From Candolleomyces eurysporus (lineage: Eukaryota; Basidiomycota; Agaricomycetes; Agaricales; Psathyrellaceae), in assembly GCA_027579435.1 (NCBI GenBank), contig JANBPK010000230.1, positions 1 through 12,170 on the forward strand: a stretch of DNA of 12,170 bases, in the 5' to 3' direction. The translations under genes and the position numbers were made by a program. How positions within the stretch are numbered: the first letter of the stretch is position 1; each line of letters starts with the position of its first letter. The notes below the pieces were generated by a model. It saw only the letters and a program-made list of their open reading frames with translations, made no database searches and was not told where the DNA came from. This document shows positions 9,725 to 12,170 of the stretch, piece after piece.

Positions 9725-10362
9725 ATGGAGAACTCTAGCACCCAATCGTCTCAAAAATTTGAAGCCGATCCAAATAGCGTTTTCCGCCTCTCGATAGACC
9801 TCGTCATACACGTCATGCAGTTCCTTGACCCTTTAGATATTTTATCAATGCGCAAGGTGAGTCTTTTGCCTATTTCTTGTGCTCAGCATGAGCCGTTAAC
9901 GAAAAATAGACATGCAGGATGTTTCACAGAACCACAAAGGCACGAATCGTCTGGCTGGTAGCTCTGCAGCGAATATGCGAAACACACGGCATCTTCAAAC
10001 CAACATTTCCGACCAATCGCATGTCCCTCCTAGAGCTGGAGCATGCAGCATTGTCTCCGCATAGATTTGTTAAATCTATCAAGGCTGCAGAGAATATCAA
10101 TCCTGCGCACCCGCACCAGAACCGCACTATCCCCCGCCGCGGTCGAGCAGACCCAAACTCCAATGAGATCCGCAGAGTGGATGAGCTCTTCCTCATCCCG
10201 GGAGGACGATTTCTTCTGAGCTCAGAAGGACGTAGTGGAGTCTGCCTTTGGGACCTAGGATACAACGCAAGGATCCCTATCAACCCATTTCCCATTGCCA
10301 CGCTGGATTTGCCCGGCTCTTCGCACAGGGTGACCAGCCCCATGTTTTTCAAAGAAACCTAA
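9725..10362 (+). CDS. F-box protein, truncated at its 3' end by a MITE
   Basis: Seen: exons 9725-9856 and 9910-10362 (53-base intron, GTGAGT...TAG, phase 0) give 194 residues. An F-box-like segment spans about residues 20-63 (FRLSIDLVIHVMQFLDPLDI ... RKTCRMFHRTTKARIVWLVAL). A beta-strand-like piece, VDELFLIPGGRFLLSSEG followed by CLWDLG, starts near residue 134. Family knowledge: F-box proteins bind Skp1 in SCF ubiquitin ligases and select substrates through the C-terminal part. Mushroom F-box proteins with this GGRFLLSS...LWDLG segment normally continue well beyond it. Here the last 12 codons and the stop (from H183, base 10324) lie inside the left arm of the transposon, so the C-terminal substrate region is lost. 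It is either a pseudogene or a short F-box protein. Confidence 0.75.
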
Positions 10363-10606
10363 TAAAAACATGGTGAAAACACTGGGTTTTTTTATTGAAT
10401 GTTTCTGACTAGAAACATGATAAAGAAATGATGAAACATGTTTGTAAAATTCAATAGATTTAGCAGGTACACTGCAACACAAAGGAAATACATTCCTTTG
10501 TGCTTTCACCATGTTTTGACAAAAAACATGGTAAAAAAAAAAACCCAGTGATTTTACCATGTTTTCACCATGTTTTCAGAGAAGACATGGTGCTTGTCAC
10601 CCTGTG
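10324..10606. mobile_element. MITE-like non-autonomous DNA transposon with long terminal inverted repeats (element 1)
   Basis: The ends are exact reverse complements, CACAGGGTGAC on the left and GTCACCCTGTG on the right. The similarity continues inward for about 70 bases (left 10324-10394, right about 10533-10606) with shared words CCATGT, ACATGGTGAAAACA and CACTGGGTTTTTTT. The interior is AT-rich, has no coding capacity, and contains hairpins at 10399-10418 and 10478-10502 and several CCATGTTTT words. CAGGG termini are reminiscent of hAT elements, but I see no direct target duplication at its edges, so the superfamily is open. It interrupts the F-box gene. Confidence 0.85.
10478..10502. repeat. 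Perfect hairpin inside element 1
   Basis: CACAAAGGAA is followed by a 5-base spacer and its exact reverse complement TTCCTTTGTG: a 10-base perfect stem. It sits near the middle of the MITE. Confidence 0.8.
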
Positions 10607-10613
10607 AGACTCG

Positions 10614-10743
10614 CAGCCATTCGTTCCGCTCTGTGTTGCCATGTTTACTTCTACAGCATCATACAATCAAGCGGCAACATATACAAAATTATGACTATTT
10701 ATGGAAGGAAACGTAAACAATGGCAACATAGCGGAACGACTGG
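10614..10743. mobile_element. 130-base MITE-like element with 8-base target duplication (element 2), probably hAT-type
   Basis: The arms CGTTCCGCTctgtGTTGCCATGTTTAC (from 10622, left) and GTAAACAATGGCAACAtAGCGGAACG (to about 10738, right) are reverse complements with small gaps. The element is flanked by a perfect direct repeat GAGACTCG at 10606-10613 and 10744-10751. An 8-base duplication and a CAG... left end are what hAT-family insertions leave. It has no coding capacity. Its left target duplication abuts the last base of element 1, so the two elements sit back to back. Confidence 0.8.
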
Positions 10744-10751
10744 GAGACTCG

Positions 10752-10920
10752 GAGCACATTTGAGGGAATCCCCCCCAGCATGACGGCGACTTGAAAAAAT
10801 TGACCTTCACACCTCGAAAAAAAAATTTCCTCTCAAGATACAATAACGAAAGGTTTTAAAGCAAACTGAATCGAATGAACTTGATGTTAAAAATACAAAA
10901 ATTTCGAAATTTCGATCGAC
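10752..10920. other. AT-rich spacer with a 14-base palindrome
   Basis: No gene is visible and no continuation of the F-box coding sequence can be read. A perfect palindrome AAATTTCGAAATTT lies at 10899-10912, just past the 3' end of the minus-strand gene; it may form a short hairpin in its transcript. Confidence 0.5.
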
Positions 10921-11628
10921 TTAGTCGCGATTGTCGGATTGAGGGTGCGGGGGAGGGCGCGGGTGATGCGCCGCCGCCGTATATGGGGGTGGGGGAGTTG
11001 GAGTGGGTGGGAGAGTATACGTCGGATGTACGTACATAGGGACAGACTGATGCTGAGGCCAAACAGGCATGTTTGGGTAATGGTATGATATTGGAGGTCC
11101 ATGAAAGGGCGAGAAAAAGTACTGGCCTGGGTGTTGATGTTGATGTTGACTTTGCGGTGTTGCAACAAGGTGTGTGTAAGGATTTCGGATGGGCATAACC
11201 AGCATGGGTTGTGTAGGAGGTCGAGCAGGAGCAGCAGGAGTGGTAAGGATCTGTGCGGCTGTGACGGGTTGATTGACAGTGACAGATCGAGAAGTCGATG
11301 TCGATGCCACGATGGGGGTTGACGTGGCAATCGATCCCCTTGCTCTCTTCCCTCCACCATCTTCATCGTGAGCTGTGGCAGCTGGCCTTTTCGTGCCTGC
11401 AGCCCGAGCTTTTGGCTTCACTGGGGGGATTGCCGCTTCTTGTAATACAGTAAGTAGCTCCGCTCCATATTTGTCCAACCACAGCCAACGACCTTCCACC
11501 AGCTTTTTCAAACAATCCATCGAGTCAATAGGACCAACAGACGATAAAAGCTCGACTAAAGAGTTGCTCAGAATGCCTGAGCCGGTGAACGACGCGCCTT
11601 TGAAGTCCCGCGCTGCTGTCTTCACGCG
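10921..11628 (-). CDS. Unrecognised protein with bipartite nuclear signal and Pro/His/Gln-rich tail; 3' exon, 5' end unresolved
   Basis: Seen on the minus strand: an open frame of about 235 codons ending at TAA 10921-10923. It starts after an apparent acceptor (CATCAG, AG at 11630-11629), because no ATG begins the frame. Residues about 1-65 (counted from GTG 11625) look helical and conserved in style (TAARDFKGASFTGSGIL ... EGRWLWLDKYGAELLTVLQ). Then comes KRPAAT, twelve residues between the two basic pairs, and KRAR (79-96), which matches the pattern of the nucleoplasmin bipartite nuclear signal. The rest is low complexity: Ser/Thr, then His/Gln/Pro/Tyr-rich. A candidate first exon is ATG 11875-11840 (12 codons, donor GTTGAG), and another donor is at 11723; neither is secure. 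I do not recognise the family; nuclear location is inferred. Confidence 0.6.
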   Translation of the reverse strand, partial: RVKTAARDFKGASFTGSGILSNSLVELLSSVGPIDSMDCLKKLVEGRWLWLDKYGAELLTVLQEAAIPPVKPKARAAGTKRPAATAHDEDGGGKRARGSIATSTPIVASTSTSRSVTVNQPVTAAQILTTPAAPARPPTQPMLVMPIRNPYTHLVATPQSQHQHQHPGQYFFSPFHGPPISYHYPNMPVWPQHQSVPMYVHPTYTLPPTPTPPPPYTAAAHHPRPPPHPQSDNRD

Positions 11629-12170
11629 CTGATGTGCAGGTAGCGAACTAGGGCTCTCTAGCCAACAAAACTATAGAACTCAAACACACACACACAACCA
11701 CAACAACACAACACACCAAATACCTTCGTGAAGATAAAGGCGGGCAAAGGGTATAGGTAAAAGCTCTAAGTCGAGTCGACAGAGGCTTCTAGAACTCTTC
11801 TTGTACAATCGCAAGTTCGAGGGGGAGCTAAGGCTCAACCGGCAACGATAGAAATGCTTCACGAAGTGACTTCATTAACACACGGTATGGTTCGAGATAC
11901 GACGGATAACTTCGCGAACAGAGAACACGGTCTCAAGCAATTTTAACGCAAGAACGATTCGATAAACACAAGCGACACAACTCTGATTGACTTCGCGAAC
12001 TTAAACACTCTTTTCTCGATAACAGATGGCTCTCGTAGATTCCTGGGAACACAGTCCCAACGCGAAATACAAACGCTAGCTACCCGCTAATACTATAATA
12101 AATAAAAACAGAGACGTAGATATAGACAATTATTGTTTGGCAAACAGGCAAAGAAACNAAACAGATGACA
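11629..12170. other. Non-coding upstream stretch of the minus-strand gene
   Basis: No convincing coding sequence on either strand. It contains a CA-rich simple stretch (11681-11717) and four sites of the form TTCRCGAA or its complement (within 11724-11733, 11857-11866, 11910-11919 and 11991-12000). A TATA-like run on the minus strand (about 12092-12108) and one N (12158) are also present. It could be intron plus promoter of the minus-strand gene. A retrotransposon terminal repeat is an alternative I cannot test. Confidence 0.4.

Noticed and set aside
10316..10613. A target site duplication for element 1
   Set aside because: The left flank (GCTCTTCG) and right flank (GAGACTCG) agree at only some positions, so no direct repeat can be claimed.
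11889..11900. GGTTCGAGATAC as a tRNA T-arm / internal promoter box
   Set aside because: No acceptor stem, anticodon arm or A-box can be found around it.
11640..12170. A long terminal repeat of a retrotransposon (minus strand begins TGTCATC at the window edge)
   Set aside because: Only one copy is in view, no primer-binding site or second repeat is visible, and the edge match may be chance. I kept it only as an alternative.

Overview
The window looks like nuclear DNA of a mushroom-forming basidiomycete (Agaricomycetes). Genes are split by many short introns (about 53-155 bases) with GTRNGT-like donors. It carries NACHT STAND-ATPase paralogues of the GAAGxGKS / IDGLDEC / ASRPEW type that is common in Agaricomycetes, an F-box protein of a typical mushroom type, and small non-autonomous DNA transposons. 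All identifications come from reading the sequence; no database search was possible.

Layout. 222-1694 (+): a five-exon mitochondrial carrier, closest to the yeast NAD+ carrier YIA6/YEA6 group; this is the only clear housekeeping gene. 2051-2470 and 5203-5600: two copies of a roughly 400-base non-coding block, each just upstream of a NACHT gene. 2628-5039 (+): NACHT gene A. 5966-8399 (+): NACHT gene B, its tandem paralogue. 8569-9623 (-): NACHT paralogue C, a pseudogene with a 2-base deletion, an in-frame stop just before Walker B and loss of everything after the GLDEC motif. 9725-10362 (+): an F-box gene whose 3' end runs into a transposon. 10324-10606: a MITE with arms of about 70 bases. 10614-10743: a second, smaller MITE with a perfect 8-base target duplication. 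10921-11628 (-): an unrecognised gene with a nucleoplasmin-like bipartite nuclear signal and a Pro/His/Gln-rich tail. 11629-12170: non-coding, CA-rich in part, with four TTCRCGAA palindrome-like sites.

How it fits together. The centre is a small birth-and-death cluster of fungal NLR-like genes: two apparently intact tandem copies, one dead inverted copy, and an adjacent F-box gene truncated by a MITE. The most unusual feature is that the upstream block shared by A and B looks at least as conserved as the coding sequence it precedes. Seven single N characters lie in or beside homopolymers. The two that fall in coding sequence break genes A and B, and reading past each N restores alignment with the paralogue, so these breaks look like consensus errors rather than mutations.
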